Below are positions 1 to 8,479 of a stretch of DNA of 64,000 nt, piece by piece. Below the pieces are notes generated by a model. The model was not told the origin of the DNA. It did no database searches and was given only the letters and a program-made list of their open reading frames with translations. Every line of letters starts with the position of its first letter. The stretch's first letter is position 1. The position numbers and the translations under genes are program-made. Origin of the DNA: Pseudomonas sp. JM0905a (GTDB lineage: Bacteria > Pseudomonadota > Gammaproteobacteria > Pseudomonadales > Pseudomonadaceae); the NCBI RefSeq assembly GCF_014700075.1, contig NZ_JACXBU010000008.1, forward strand, positions 186,001-250,000. Direction: 5' to 3'.

Positions 1-765
1 GCCGCCGGGCAGGCCCACGCGCCCGCTGCCCAGAGCTGTGGCCGGGAAGATGTTGCCGGTGCCGATGAAGTCGGCGACGAACTCGTTGGCCGGATTGCGG
101 TAGATCTCGATCGGCGTGCCCACCTGCTGCACCCGGTGCTCGCCGAGCACGACCACGATGTCGGCCATGGTCATGGCTTCACGCTGGTCGTGGGTAACCA
201 TGATGGTGGTGATGTTCAGGCGCTGCTGTAGCTGGCGGATCTCGATCTGCATCGACTCGCGCAACTTGGCGTCCAGCGCCGACAGGGGTTCATCCAGCAG
301 CAGCAGCTTGGGGTGCGAGGCGATGGCACGGGCAATGGCCACGCGCTGCCGCTGCCCGCCGGAAAGCCGCGACACCGGGCGGTCCACCATTTCCTGCAGC
401 TGAATCATCTGCAGCAGCTCGGCCACCCTCGCCTGCTGCTCGGCCTTGGGCACATTGCGCAGGCGCAACGGGTAGGCAATGTTCTCGCCCACCGTCATGT
501 GCGGGAACAGCGCCAGGGACTGGAACACCATGCCGAAGTTGCGCTGGTGCGCCGGCGTGTAGCCGATGTTCTTGCCATCCAGGAGGATCTGCCCGGAGCT
601 CAGGCTTTCGAGGCCGGCGATCATCCGCAGCAGCGTGGTCTTGCCACAACCCGATGGGCCGAGGAAACACACCAGCTTGCCTTCCGGCAGGTGCAGGTTT
701 ACGTCCGTCACGGCACAGATGGAGCCGTAGCGCTTTTCGACTTTTTGCAGAATCAGTCCAGACAT
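1..765 (-). CDS. ABC transporter ATP-binding protein, polyamine (PotA) type, 3' end beyond the left edge
   Basis: This is the ATPase of a PotABCD-like importer. The 255 residues in view contain Walker A GPSGCGKT at about 36-43, the signature LSGGQRQRVAIARA and Walker B LLLLDEP followed by SALD. The sequence then runs into the start of the C-terminal regulatory segment and leaves the window, so the gene is partial. It is the last gene of a minus-strand operon (binding protein, permease, permease, ATPase) and starts 13 bases after the upstream permease. Polyamine specificity is inferred from family resemblance and from the nearby aldehyde dehydrogenase; thiamine or iron-type relatives are possible but less likely. 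Confidence 0.9.
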   Translation of the reverse strand, partial: MSGLILQKVEKRYGSICAVTDVNLHLPEGKLVCFLGPSGCGKTTLLRMIAGLESLSSGQILLDGKNIGYTPAHQRNFGMVFQSLALFPHMTVGENIAYPLRLRNVPKAEQQARVAELLQMIQLQEMVDRPVSRLSGGQRQRVAIARAIASHPKLLLLDEPLSALDAKLRESMQIEIRQLQQRLNITTIMVTHDQREAMTMADIVVVLGEHRVQQVGTPIEIYRNPANEFVADFIGTGNIFPATALGSGRVGLPGG

Positions 766-778
766 GCTTCACCTCGAT

Positions 779-1624
779 TCAGAAAGACACGCCGCCATCG
801 CCAACCAGCTTCTCCAGCGCCCAGATCAGGACGAAGTCGATCAGCACGATCAGCACGGCAAAGGAAAATACGGTGGGATCGAGGGAGGACACGGTGCGGC
901 TGTACATCCAGATCGGCACGGTCATCACATCGATGTTGTAGAGGAAGTAGGTAACGGTGAACTCGTTGAACGACACGATGAAGGCCAGCAGCATCCCGGC
1001 CAGGATGCCCGAGCGCATCAGCGGCACGACAACGTCGCGGATCGCACGTAATGGCGAGGCGCCGAGCATCTGCGCGGCCTCCTCCACCTCGGTGCCGATG
1101 GAAACCATCGCCGCCGTGCAGTTCTTCACCACGAAGGGCAGCGCGAGGATCACGTGGGCGATCACCAGCCGCGAGGTATCCATGTGGAACGGCAGGCTGT
1201 CGAAGACCAGCAAAAGCGCCAGGCCCAGTACCACCATGGGGAACACCAAGGGCAGCGACATCAGTTGCAGCGCCACACCCTTGCCACGGAACTCGCAGCG
1301 GGTCAGCGCGTAGGACGCCGGCACCGCCACCAACGTCGCCAGTACCATCGTCAGGCAGGACACCAGCAGGCTGGTGGTCAGCGCCTGCCCAAGACTCAGT
1401 ACGTCGCTGGCATCAGGCGAGACGAACGTGCGCCAAGCCGCCTCGTACCATTGCAAGCTGTAGCTCGACGGCGGGAAATCGAGGTTCGACGCGCCGCTGA
1501 AGGACATCACGATCATCGTCAGGATCGGCAACACCGCCAGAAACAGGATCACGCCGGAAAGGATCATCGCGAAGCGGCCGGTTTCCCCCGGTAGCGCCGC
1601 GTGGGAACGGAAAGGGTTGCTCAT
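779..1624 (-). CDS. ABC transporter permease, PotC-like
   Basis: This inner-membrane permease subunit has 281 residues and about six hydrophobic segments. It carries the EAA loop that contacts the ATPase (EEAAQMLGASPLRAIRDVVVP). Its start overlaps the stop of the upstream permease by 4 bases (1621-1624), which suggests translational coupling. Residues 1-50 give a cytoplasmic start followed by a strong first membrane helix. The product should form a heterodimer with the permease encoded at 1621-2529. Confidence 0.9.
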   Translation of the reverse strand: MSNPFRSHAALPGETGRFAMILSGVILFLAVLPILTMIVMSFSGASNLDFPPSSYSLQWYEAAWRTFVSPDASDVLSLGQALTTSLLVSCLTMVLATLVAVPASYALTRCEFRGKGVALQLMSLPLVFPMVVLGLALLLVFDSLPFHMDTSRLVIAHVILALPFVVKNCTAAMVSIGTEVEEAAQMLGASPLRAIRDVVVPLMRSGILAGMLLAFIVSFNEFTVTYFLYNIDVMTVPIWMYSRTVSSLDPTVFSFAVLIVLIDFVLIWALEKLVGDGGVSF

Positions 1625-2529
1625 TGCGAAGCCTCCAGCATGCGGCGGCGACGGCCAGTGACGTATTCGGAGAAGGTCATGATCGCCAGGGTGGTAACGA
1701 TCAGCACCACGCCGGCGGCGGAGGCGGCGGGCCAGTTCATCAGCGGCGCGATCTGGTCATGCACCATCACTGCCAGCATCGGCACGCGCCGCCCACCGAG
1801 CAGCAGCGGCACCACGAAGCTGCTGGCGTTGTAGGCGAACACCAGGGTGGCGCCGGTGAAGATGCCCGGCAGGCTCATCGGCAGTACCACCTGACAGAAC
1901 ACCCGCACGCGGCTGGCGCCCAGGGTCGCGGCGGCCTCTTCGTAGGTGCGCGACACGCCGCGCATGGCGCTGGCGATCGGCAGAACCGCCAGGGGGAAGG
2001 CCGTCTGCACCAGGCCCATCAACACGCCGGTCTGGTTGTAGAGCAGCATCATCGGGCGGTCGATCAACCCCAGTCCCATCAGGGCCTGGTTGAGCATGCC
2101 CGCGGGACCGAGGATCACCAGCCAGCCGTAGCTTTGCAGCAGCAGGTTCACCAGCAACGGCAGGAGCACCGCGGCCAGGAACACCCGACGCAGGAAAGGC
2201 GACTGCAGACGCGACATGCAGTAGCCCACCGGAATCGCCAGGGCCACCGCGATCAGCGCGCTGAAGAGCGCCAGGCGCAGGGTCAGCAACAGGGACTTCA
2301 GGTAGTAGGGCTCGGCCAGTTGGGCATAGCTGGCCAGACTGAATCCGCTCCACTCCGCCCCCTTCTCGCCGATGCTCATGCGCAGCACCAGCAGGCTGGC
2401 GGCCACCAGCACGGCCAGGAAAAGCATCGAAGGGGTAAGGAAGAGCCAGGCCCGCACGCTCGGGGAAACCGCCTTCGCCGGGCGCAACGGCGCCGCGCCG
2501 ACCGGTTCGGTCAGATCAATGTGTTCCAT
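1621..2529 (-). CDS. ABC transporter permease, PotB-like
   Basis: This is the second permease subunit of the importer, 302 residues from the ATG at 2529. I chose this start over an upstream in-frame one because the residues before MEHIDLTEP look non-native. Six predicted membrane segments and an EAA loop (YEEAAATLGASRVRVFCQVVLP) are visible. It lies 95 bases downstream of the binding-protein gene and overlaps the next permease by 4 bases. Confidence 0.9.
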   Translation of the reverse strand: MEHIDLTEPVGAAPLRPAKAVSPSVRAWLFLTPSMLFLAVLVAASLLVLRMSIGEKGAEWSGFSLASYAQLAEPYYLKSLLLTLRLALFSALIAVALAIPVGYCMSRLQSPFLRRVFLAAVLLPLLVNLLLQSYGWLVILGPAGMLNQALMGLGLIDRPMMLLYNQTGVLMGLVQTAFPLAVLPIASAMRGVSRTYEEAAATLGASRVRVFCQVVLPMSLPGIFTGATLVFAYNASSFVVPLLLGGRRVPMLAVMVHDQIAPLMNWPAASAAGVVLIVTTLAIMTFSEYVTGRRRRMLEASQ

Positions 2530-2624
2530 ATCGCTCGTCTCGTCAGAACAGGGAAACCACGCGCCCGAGCGGACGGCCGAAGGCCAGCCGCCCGGCACGA
2601 TTCACGGCAGGTGCCGTGGCTGCA

Positions 2625-3728
2625 TCAGGAAGAGAAGATTTCCGTGTAGCGGCGAATCCACTGGTCATGGACCGTAGCGAGGAAGGCGTTGTCGTGCATG
2701 ATCGCCTTCTCTGCGATCTGCTCCGGCGTGAGGATGAAGGGGCTCTTGCGCGCCTCGGCGGAGATGATCGCCTTGGCGTTGACCGGACCGTTGAAGATGT
2801 CTTCGGCCATCTTGCCCTGCACCAGCGGGTCCAGCGAATGGTCAAGGAAGGCATACGCCAGGTCGGTATCGCCCGGACGATGCTTGGGCATTACCGAGAG
2901 CATCAGGTCGGTGTAAAAGCCTTCCTTCATGCCGAAGGTGGCGCCCAGGCTGTAGGCGGGGTCGCGGATCTGCTTGGGGAAGAACGCCGGAGCGTAGAGA
3001 CCGCCCATGTCCAGGGAGTTGGTGCGGAACAGCTCGGCGATCTGGTTGGGGTTTTCCCCCAGGGTCATCACGCGGTCCTTCAGTTCCTCCAACTTCTTGA
3101 AGCCCGGCTCGATGTTATGGATATCACCGCCGGCCAGCTTGGCCGCGATGATGATCAGGTCCATGGCCTCGGTCCAGTTCGGCGGCGGCAGGAACAGGCG
3201 GCCTTCGTAGGCCGGGTCCCAGAGCGCGGCGTAGCTGTCCGGCACGTCCTTCACGGTGCGAGTGTTGTAGACCAGGCTGTTGCACCACAGCAGGTAGCCG
3301 ATGCCATGGCCGTTGGCGCCAGTCTGGTACTGGGCGGGCACGTCCTTGAGGTTGGGAATGCGGTTGAGGTCGGGCTTCTCCAGCAGCCCGGCACTGGCCA
3401 GGCCTTCGGCACCCACCCCGGCGAGGGTGATGATGTCGTACTGCGGGCGATCACCACCGGCCTTCAGCTTGGCGACCATTTCCGAGGTGCTGCCGGTGCG
3501 GTCGGCAATCACCTTGGCGCCTGTCTTGGCCTCGAAGGTGGCCGCGATATTGCGCAGCGCTGCCAGACCGGTGTCGTCCGACCAGGTCAGCAGACGCAAG
3601 GTCTTGCCTTGGAATCGGGTGTCACTGGCGCTGGCCCGGATGAAGGGCATCGACAGGGTGGCAGCGGCCACCGAAGCGACACCTACCGTCTTGATGAAAT
3701 TTCTTCTGCTCAGATCATGCTCGCCCAT
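2625..3728 (-). CDS. Extracellular solute-binding protein, spermidine/putrescine type, Tat-exported
   Basis: This periplasmic binding protein of the importer has 367 residues. The N-terminus has a twin-arginine signal (LSRRNFIKTVG, then a hydrophobic stretch ending near SMPFIRASA), so it is probably exported folded. The mature part resembles the PotD/PotF family, with an N-terminal LRLLTWSD strand and a middle hinge near LLWCNSLVYN. It is the first gene of the operon, and a typical Shine-Dalgarno (GAGGAG) precedes the start. The ligand is inferred from the family. Confidence 0.88.
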   Translation of the reverse strand: MGEHDLSRRNFIKTVGVASVAAATLSMPFIRASASDTRFQGKTLRLLTWSDDTGLAALRNIAATFEAKTGAKVIADRTGSTSEMVAKLKAGGDRPQYDIITLAGVGAEGLASAGLLEKPDLNRIPNLKDVPAQYQTGANGHGIGYLLWCNSLVYNTRTVKDVPDSYAALWDPAYEGRLFLPPPNWTEAMDLIIIAAKLAGGDIHNIEPGFKKLEELKDRVMTLGENPNQIAELFRTNSLDMGGLYAPAFFPKQIRDPAYSLGATFGMKEGFYTDLMLSVMPKHRPGDTDLAYAFLDHSLDPLVQGKMAEDIFNGPVNAKAIISAEARKSPFILTPEQIAEKAIMHDNAFLATVHDQWIRRYTEIFSS

Positions 3729-3867
3729 TGAGGACTCCTCTTGTTCTTGTATGGAGCTGCGGCAGCGAAGTGGCCGGCGCGGTCATCCTGCGGCGAGCCA
3801 GAGGACGCAACAATCGAAAATTCGTCATCGAAGCCATGTCCTGAATGCATGGCTGGGGCCCAGACAT

Positions 3868-3895
3868 GACAAAGCCGCCAGAAGGCGGCTTTGTC
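3868..3895 (-). terminator. Intrinsic terminator behind the aldehyde dehydrogenase gene
   Basis: A GC-rich inverted repeat (AAAGCCGCC paired with GGCGGCTTT across a short AGAA loop) lies downstream of the aldehyde dehydrogenase stop and upstream of the binding-protein operon. The U tract is short, so strength is uncertain. Confidence 0.6.
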
Positions 3896-3911
3896 GGGAT
3901 TCATGGCTCTA

Positions 3912-3943
3912 CTTGTAGGGGCGAATTCATTCGCCCCTACAAG
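3912..3943. repeat. Palindromic repeat, GCGAATTCATTCGC family, copy 1
   Basis: Two perfect 14-base arms (3912-3925 and 3930-3943) flank a TTCA loop. The core GCGAATTCATTCGC (3921-3934) recurs at six other sites in this window, always between genes. Confidence 0.8.
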
Positions 3944-3985
3944 GAAATCGCGCCTACGAGATCGCCCCCCGCAAGGAGGGCGGCG

Positions 3986-5449
3986 TCAGACCGCCCTTAC
4001 CACGTGCTTGATTTCCTGGAAGGAGGAGAGGCCCCACGGACCGAGTTCGCGACCGATGCTGCTCTGCTTGTAACCACCCCAGGCGGTCTGCGGGAAGATC
4101 ACCTGCGGCGAGTTGATCCACACCATGCCAGCCTGCAGAGCATTGGCCACGCGCTCGGCAGCATCAAGGTTGCGGCTCACCACGCTGGCCACCAGGCCGA
4201 ACTGGGTGTCGTTGGCCAGGGCGATAGCCTCTTCCTCAGTGGAGAAGCTGCGCACGCAGAGCACCGGTCCGAAGATTTCCTCGTTCCACAAGGCGCTGTC
4301 CTTGGGTACATCGGCGAACACGGTGGGTTTGAGGAAGAAACCGCGTTCCAGCTCAGCCGGACGCCCACCGCCACACACCAGGCGCGCGCCGGAAGCGATG
4401 CCACGCTCGATATGGCCGCGCACACGCTGGTACTGCGCCTGATTCACCAGGGCGCCCATCTCCACCCCCGCGCTGAAGGGCTCACCCACCTGGATCGATT
4501 CAGCGCGAGCCTGCACGAGGGCGAGGAAGTCGGCCGCCAGGGGTTCTGCCACCAGCACGCGGCTAGTGGCCGAGCACATCTGCCCGGCGTTGAAGAATGC
4601 ACCACCGCAGGCCAGCTCGACGGCCAACTCCAGGTCGGCCTCCTCCAGCACCAGCAGCGACGACTTACCACCCAGCTCCAGGCTGATGCCCTTCACGGTC
4701 TCGGCTGCGCGCTGCATCACCTGCACACCCACGGCATTGCTACCGGTAAAGGAAACCTTGGCCACCTTCGGGTGAGACGACAGCGGTGCGCCCACCGCCA
4801 GGCCGGTGCCACACACGATGTTGAGCACACCTGCCGGCAAGCCGGCCTCAGCGATGATGCGCGCCAGTTCCAGCTCCGGCAGCGGCGTCACTTCGGAGGG
4901 TTTCAGCACCACCGCGCAACCAGCTGCCAATGCCGGGGCGAGTTTCCAGGCGGTGGTCACCATGGGGAAGTTCCACGGCACGATCAGGCCCACCACACCA
5001 ACGGGTTCTCGGCGCAGGCGAGCGGCGAAGTCTTCGGTCGGCAATTCCACCGGACCGTCCTGCTGGGCGTCCAGGCCTTCGGCGAGGCCGGCGTAGTACT
5101 CGAAGGTGCCGATCACGTCATCGACGTCGATGGCCGCTTCGAACAGCGGTTTGCCGTTGTTCAGCGACTGCAGCTGGACCAGGGTTTCACGACGCTGGCG
5201 TACGCCTTCGGCGATGCGGCGCAGCACCGCGCCACGCTCGGCACCGCTGCTACGTGCCCAGGCCGGGAACGCCTGGCTGGCAGCCTGCACGGCCTGGTCG
5301 ACGTCATTGGCATCACCGGTGCCGATGCTCGCCAGGTGCTCCTCGGTAGACGGGTTCACCACATCGAGCACGGTGCCGCCGGGAAGCCATTGGCCGTTGA
5401 TATAAACGCCGGCCAGGGTCTCGGGGAAGGTCGGGAGGGTATTCGACAT
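3986..5449 (-). CDS. NAD(P)-dependent aldehyde dehydrogenase, betaine/aminobutyraldehyde type
   Basis: This 487-residue enzyme oxidises an aldehyde to the acid with NAD(P). The general-base glutamate lies in LELGGKSSLLV (about residue 258) and the catalytic cysteine in FNAGQMCSATS (about residue 292). The cofactor-site segments VPWNFPM and FTGSNAVG are intact. The start at 5449 (MSNTLPTF) is preferred over an upstream in-frame start. The gene is divergent from a LysR gene and precedes a polyamine-type importer operon on the same strand. A role in oxidising aldehydes from polyamine breakdown is therefore plausible but inferred; betaine aldehyde is an alternative substrate. Confidence 0.9.
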   Translation of the reverse strand: MSNTLPTFPETLAGVYINGQWLPGGTVLDVVNPSTEEHLASIGTGDANDVDQAVQAASQAFPAWARSSGAERGAVLRRIAEGVRQRRETLVQLQSLNNGKPLFEAAIDVDDVIGTFEYYAGLAEGLDAQQDGPVELPTEDFAARLRREPVGVVGLIVPWNFPMVTTAWKLAPALAAGCAVVLKPSEVTPLPELELARIIAEAGLPAGVLNIVCGTGLAVGAPLSSHPKVAKVSFTGSNAVGVQVMQRAAETVKGISLELGGKSSLLVLEEADLELAVELACGGAFFNAGQMCSATSRVLVAEPLAADFLALVQARAESIQVGEPFSAGVEMGALVNQAQYQRVRGHIERGIASGARLVCGGGRPAELERGFFLKPTVFADVPKDSALWNEEIFGPVLCVRSFSTEEEAIALANDTQFGLVASVVSRNLDAAERVANALQAGMVWINSPQVIFPQTAWGGYKQSSIGRELGPWGLSSFQEIKHVVRAV

Positions 5450-5597
5450 TGTATGGGCTCCATGAGAGAGACTGATGGCGGCCACTCCCTGCGCAAGGAA
5501 CAAAAAACGGCTGGAGGACCAAAACTAGCGCCTATTGAGCCGTCGAGCGGTATGCCTGACAAGGCAAAAATCGTCATACTAGCCATGCCCTAAAGTC
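5450..5597. promoter_or_regulatory. Divergent control region between aldehyde dehydrogenase and LysR genes
   Basis: This 148-base space must hold both promoters. A small palindrome, TGCCTGACAAGGCA, at 5553-5566 lies closer to the LysR start and could be the regulator's binding site. LysR proteins commonly bind such dyads between themselves and their target; the assignment is inference. Confidence 0.4.
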
Positions 5598-6506
5598 ATG
5601 GCTCATGCAATGAAGCGCCTGCCTCCCCTGCCCGCCCTGCATACCTTCCTGATCACCGCCCAGTGCTGCAATTTCACCCGCGCCGCCGAGCTGTTGCACC
5701 TCACGCAGGGTGCTGTAAGCCGGCAGATTTCAGGGCTCGAAAGCCACCTGGGCTACGCACTGTTCCAGCGCCAGGCACGGGGGCTCAGCCTCACCCCCCA
5801 GGGACGTGAACTGCTGCCGCGCATCCAGCAGGTCTTCAACCTGATCGATGAGGCCGTCGAACAGGTCGGTGCGAAGCAGCGCGAAGCGCTGCAACTCAAG
5901 GCCCCCACCTGCGTGATGCGCTGGCTCCTGCCACGCCTGATGCAATGGCAGGCTGAACGCCCGGATGTGCCGGTGGAGTTGACCACTACTGTGCAATACG
6001 GCGTGGATTTTCGCCGTGAAGAGTTCGACGCCGCAGTGATCTACGGCACCCAGCCCGGCACCGCCCAGGTCGCCCACCACCTGTTCGATGAACAGCTCAC
6101 TCCCGTGTGCTCCCAGCAACTGATGGATGGTCCGGTGCCACTGACCAGCACTGCCGACCTGGCCCGGCACACCCTGCTTCACCCGACCCGCGATGACGAA
6201 GACTGGAAAACCTGGCTCCGGGCCGCCGGAGTCACCCTCGACAAGCTTGGCAGCGGGCATCACTTCGACACCCTCGATCTGGCCCTCTCCGTCGCCGCCC
6301 AAGGCAATGGCGTAGCCCTGGGCGACTGGGCGCTGATCGGCGAAGACCTCGCGACCGGCCGCCTGGTGGCACCCTTCGACCTCAAAGTTCCCACCGGCGG
6401 CGCCTACTTCCTGGTCTACCCCGAACGCCCTGCCCCAAGTCCGCAACTGCGCGAACTCAGCGACTGGCTCATTGCCGAGGCACATTCCAAGACGGCGCGG
6501 GCATAA
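5598..6506 (+). CDS. LysR-family transcriptional regulator, GcvA-like
   Basis: This 302-residue regulator has an N-terminal winged helix-turn-helix (FTRAAELLHLTQGAVSRQIS, about residues 26-45) and a C-terminal periplasmic-binding-like effector domain. The sequence style (LPPLPALHTFLITAQ at the start, FQRQARGLSLTPQGRELL) is that of the GcvA branch. An alternative start at 5610 (MKRLPPLP) is equally credible because neither start has a strong Shine-Dalgarno. Its divergent position suggests that it controls the aldehyde dehydrogenase gene. Confidence 0.88.
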   Translation: MAHAMKRLPPLPALHTFLITAQCCNFTRAAELLHLTQGAVSRQISGLESHLGYALFQRQARGLSLTPQGRELLPRIQQVFNLIDEAVEQVGAKQREALQLKAPTCVMRWLLPRLMQWQAERPDVPVELTTTVQYGVDFRREEFDAAVIYGTQPGTAQVAHHLFDEQLTPVCSQQLMDGPVPLTSTADLARHTLLHPTRDDEDWKTWLRAAGVTLDKLGSGHHFDTLDLALSVAAQGNGVALGDWALIGEDLATGRLVAPFDLKVPTGGAYFLVYPERPAPSPQLRELSDWLIAEAHSKTARA

Positions 6507-6510
6507 CTCC

Positions 6511-6917
6511 ATGCGCCATGACCCACTGCCAGCTCTGCCCAAGTGGTCAACGATTTCCACCGCCATCCTCTGCCGGCTGGTGGTGCTGCTCATCAATAAC
6601 CAGCGAAGCCTTGGCGAAGCCTTGGCGAACGCCAGGAGAACCGTTACCAGTCCTACCTGCTGGCCGGTGGACTGCGATAAAGCTCCAACGATCTCACCCA
6701 CCTGGCCCGCACCTGCGCGGACACCGGCGACGAGCGCTACACGCGCCTTTACGAGCAGGTGTTCACGATCCGCAACGGCCAGCAACCCAGGCCTGCGGAA
6801 TATCAGCGCCCGTACCTCGATGTCCTCGCCGCCCGCCAGCCGCTGGAAAGCATCAACCACGCTAATCGGGTGAACAGCGACATGGCCGCGCTTTCCTGCG
6901 TGAGCGAATTCAATTGA
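6511..6917 (+). pseudogene. Broken 5' fragment of a membrane sensor gene (chemoreceptor or similar)
   Basis: Read in two frames, this stretch encodes a membrane helix followed by NNQRSLGE, ERQENRYQSYLLAGGLR and SSNDLTHLARTCADTGDERY, then IRNGQQPRPAEYQ. This matches my memory of the periplasmic sensor region of Pseudomonas chemoreceptors and cyclases. Two lesions are visible. An 11-base tandem duplication (6605-6615 repeated at 6616-6626) shifts the frame; removing one copy restores it exactly. A TAA at 6678-6680 stands where a CAA glutamine codon would fit. HAMP and signalling domains are absent, so the 3' part has been lost. The assignment to a particular sensor class rests on recall. Confidence 0.75.
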
Positions 6918-6977
6918 ACCCGGGAAACTACGTCCTGAGTCACCGGGTTTACCTGTGAACTCTGCAAGCCTGGATGC

Positions 6978-7015
6978 GTTACCTATGTCTCCCGACACCT
7001 GTTACCTATATCCCG
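6978..7015. repeat. Short direct repeat resembling an insertion-sequence end
   Basis: GTTACCTATGTCTCCC (6978-6993) is followed by the close copy GTTACCTATATCCCG (7001-7015). Repeats of this kind occur at ends of some transposable elements as I recall them, and this one lies just after a truncated gene. No transposase remains here, so the identity is tentative. Confidence 0.35.
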
Positions 7016-7051
7016 CGGCTGAGCAAACAGCGCACCCTACGCCCTTTGGGG

Positions 7052-7065
7052 GCGAATTCATTCGC
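7052..7065. repeat. Palindromic core GCGAATTCATTCGC, copy 2
   Basis: The core is present without extended arms, between the sensor-gene remnant and ppiC. Confidence 0.65.
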
Positions 7066-7159
7066 TGACCGATCCGCGAACGCGCGCCGACCAAGCACCT
7101 TGATTCACCCGTCAATTCCGCTAGTCTCTGGCGCCTCAACGAAAGAGGAGTACCCCACC

Positions 7160-7441
7160 ATGGCACGCGCTACCGCCCGCCACATCCTGGTTTCCAGCGA
7201 AGCCAAGTGCAACGAACTGAAGGCCGCCATCGAAGCCGGCGCCGACTTCGCCGAAATCGCCAAGCAGCATTCCACCTGCCCCTCCAGCCGCGACGGCGGC
7301 AACCTCGGCTCCTTCGGCCGCGGCCAGATGGTCAAGGAATTCGACACCGTCGTCTTCAGCGCCCCGCTGAACGTGGTGCAAGGCCCGGTGAAAACCCAGT
7401 TCGGTTATCACCTGCTGGAAGTCACCAGCCGTCAGGACTGA
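7160..7441 (+). CDS. ppiC: Parvulin-type peptidyl-prolyl cis-trans isomerase
   Basis: This 93-residue stand-alone parvulin domain matches the length of E. coli PpiC. Characteristic segments are ARHILVSSEAKC, FAEIAKQHSTCPSS, GGNLGSFGRGQMVKEFD and a C-terminal TQFGYHLLEV. It has no signal peptide, so it is cytoplasmic. The start at 7160 is supported by an AGAGGAG Shine-Dalgarno. It appears to be a single-gene unit closed by the hairpin at 7452-7482. Confidence 0.93.
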   Translation: MARATARHILVSSEAKCNELKAAIEAGADFAEIAKQHSTCPSSRDGGNLGSFGRGQMVKEFDTVVFSAPLNVVQGPVKTQFGYHLLEVTSRQD

Positions 7442-7451
7442 TGCCTCCCCA

Positions 7452-7482
7452 AGGCGCCGTCGCCCGGCGGCGCCTGCTTTTC
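7452..7482 (+). terminator. Intrinsic terminator after ppiC
   Basis: AGGCGCC (7452-7458) pairs with GGCGCCT (7469-7475), followed by GCTTTT. It begins 10 bases after the ppiC stop. Confidence 0.75.
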
Positions 7483-7594
7483 CCCTCTATACCCCCCCCG
7501 TTGAACACCGAAAGTCCCTCCTGCCAATTGCCAGCGCCAGGCTCCAACCTGAGCTAACGTAATGGCGGCTTATACCCCCCAAAGGAGCTTCACC

Positions 7595-7807
7595 ATGCCC
7601 GAAGATGGCCAGGTAAAGGGACCCGCCTCGTACTTCCCCTCCATCGAGAAAAAATACGGACAACCCATCACCCACTGGCTGAATCTGCTAGGAACCCTAA
7701 GCGGCAAGAAGCACATGGAGATGGTGGCCTGGCTCAAGACCGAGCACGGCATGGGTCATGGTCATGCCAATGCGCTGGTGGCGCACTATCTGGCGTCTGC
7801 AAAGTAG
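7595..7807 (+). CDS. DUF4287 domain-containing protein
   Basis: This 70-residue cytoplasmic protein is almost entirely a DUF4287 domain (SIEKKYGQPITHWLNLLG, then MVAWLKTEHGMGHGHANALV). The function of the family is not known to me. The start at 7595 has an AAAGGAG Shine-Dalgarno; an in-frame upstream start at 7562 lacks one. It stands alone between ppiC and a convergent small secreted protein gene. Confidence 0.8.
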   Translation: MPEDGQVKGPASYFPSIEKKYGQPITHWLNLLGTLSGKKHMEMVAWLKTEHGMGHGHANALVAHYLASAK

Positions 7808-7887
7808 GCTCGGAAACGGCGCCGGCTAATCCCTTCTGTTACGCCCCTGCTGGCCAGCACGCGCCGGCCAGCAGTTCGGATTCCTGA

Positions 7888-8253
7888 TCAGTAACCGCCA
7901 AAGTCAGATCCCACGAATATCCCACGCCTCGGGTCGTAGTACTGGATGACGATCCGCGGGCTGCCGTACCGCTGGTAGTAGTACGGCCGGTAGCCCATGT
8001 AGTAGCTGTCGTAGTAACGCGGGACGTAGATGACGCGCGGATCGTGGCGGTAGTAACCACGATGGCCGTAGAAGTGCCGATGCCCGTAGCTGTGGCGATG
8101 CCCGTTGAAGTGTCTCCCGCCGCCATGGCCGCCGCCGTTCCAGGCGAGCAGGGTTTCGCCGGAGCTGCTGGTGGAAGTCCAGGGTTGTTGGGCGAGGAGC
8201 TGGCCGCTGGTGGCGCACGCCAGCAAGAGGATGAGGAGCTTGAGGATACGCAT
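7888..8253 (-). CDS. Small secreted Gly/His/Tyr-rich protein of unknown function
   Basis: I do not recognise the family. The 121-residue product starts with a clear signal peptide (MRILKLLILLLACATSGQLLA). The mature part is rich in glycine and histidine (GGGHGGGRHFNGHRHSYGHR) and then tyrosine and arginine (YYDSYYMGYRPYYYQRYG). The composition suggests an unstructured envelope or metal-binding protein, but nothing more can be claimed. A GAGGG Shine-Dalgarno precedes the ATG. Confidence 0.65.
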   Translation of the reverse strand: MRILKLLILLLACATSGQLLAQQPWTSTSSSGETLLAWNGGGHGGGRHFNGHRHSYGHRHFYGHRGYYRHDPRVIYVPRYYDSYYMGYRPYYYQRYGSPRIVIQYYDPRRGIFVGSDFGGY

Positions 8254-8479
8254 GGCGAGCCCTCCTGAATGGTCCCCCCAGTTTCACCCCCGCACTCTCA
8301 GTATAGTTTTTGACCAATTCCGCCCCGATTCTGTAGCCGCCTTACGTCGGCGGTAGGGGCCTGGGCGACGTACGGTGAAGGCCCTTTCCTACAGCCCTTT
8401 CTGTACTCCAAACCCGCATTCCTACAGAGAAAATTCCTACGAGCCTTTAGCCTTGAGCGCCTACAAGCGCGCTGGCTAG

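Noticed and set aside
3845-5593. A 582-codon plus-strand ORF opposite the aldehyde dehydrogenase gene
   Set aside because: It is a shadow of the well-supported enzyme on the other strand; the His/Gln-rich composition is typical of antisense reading in GC-rich DNA.
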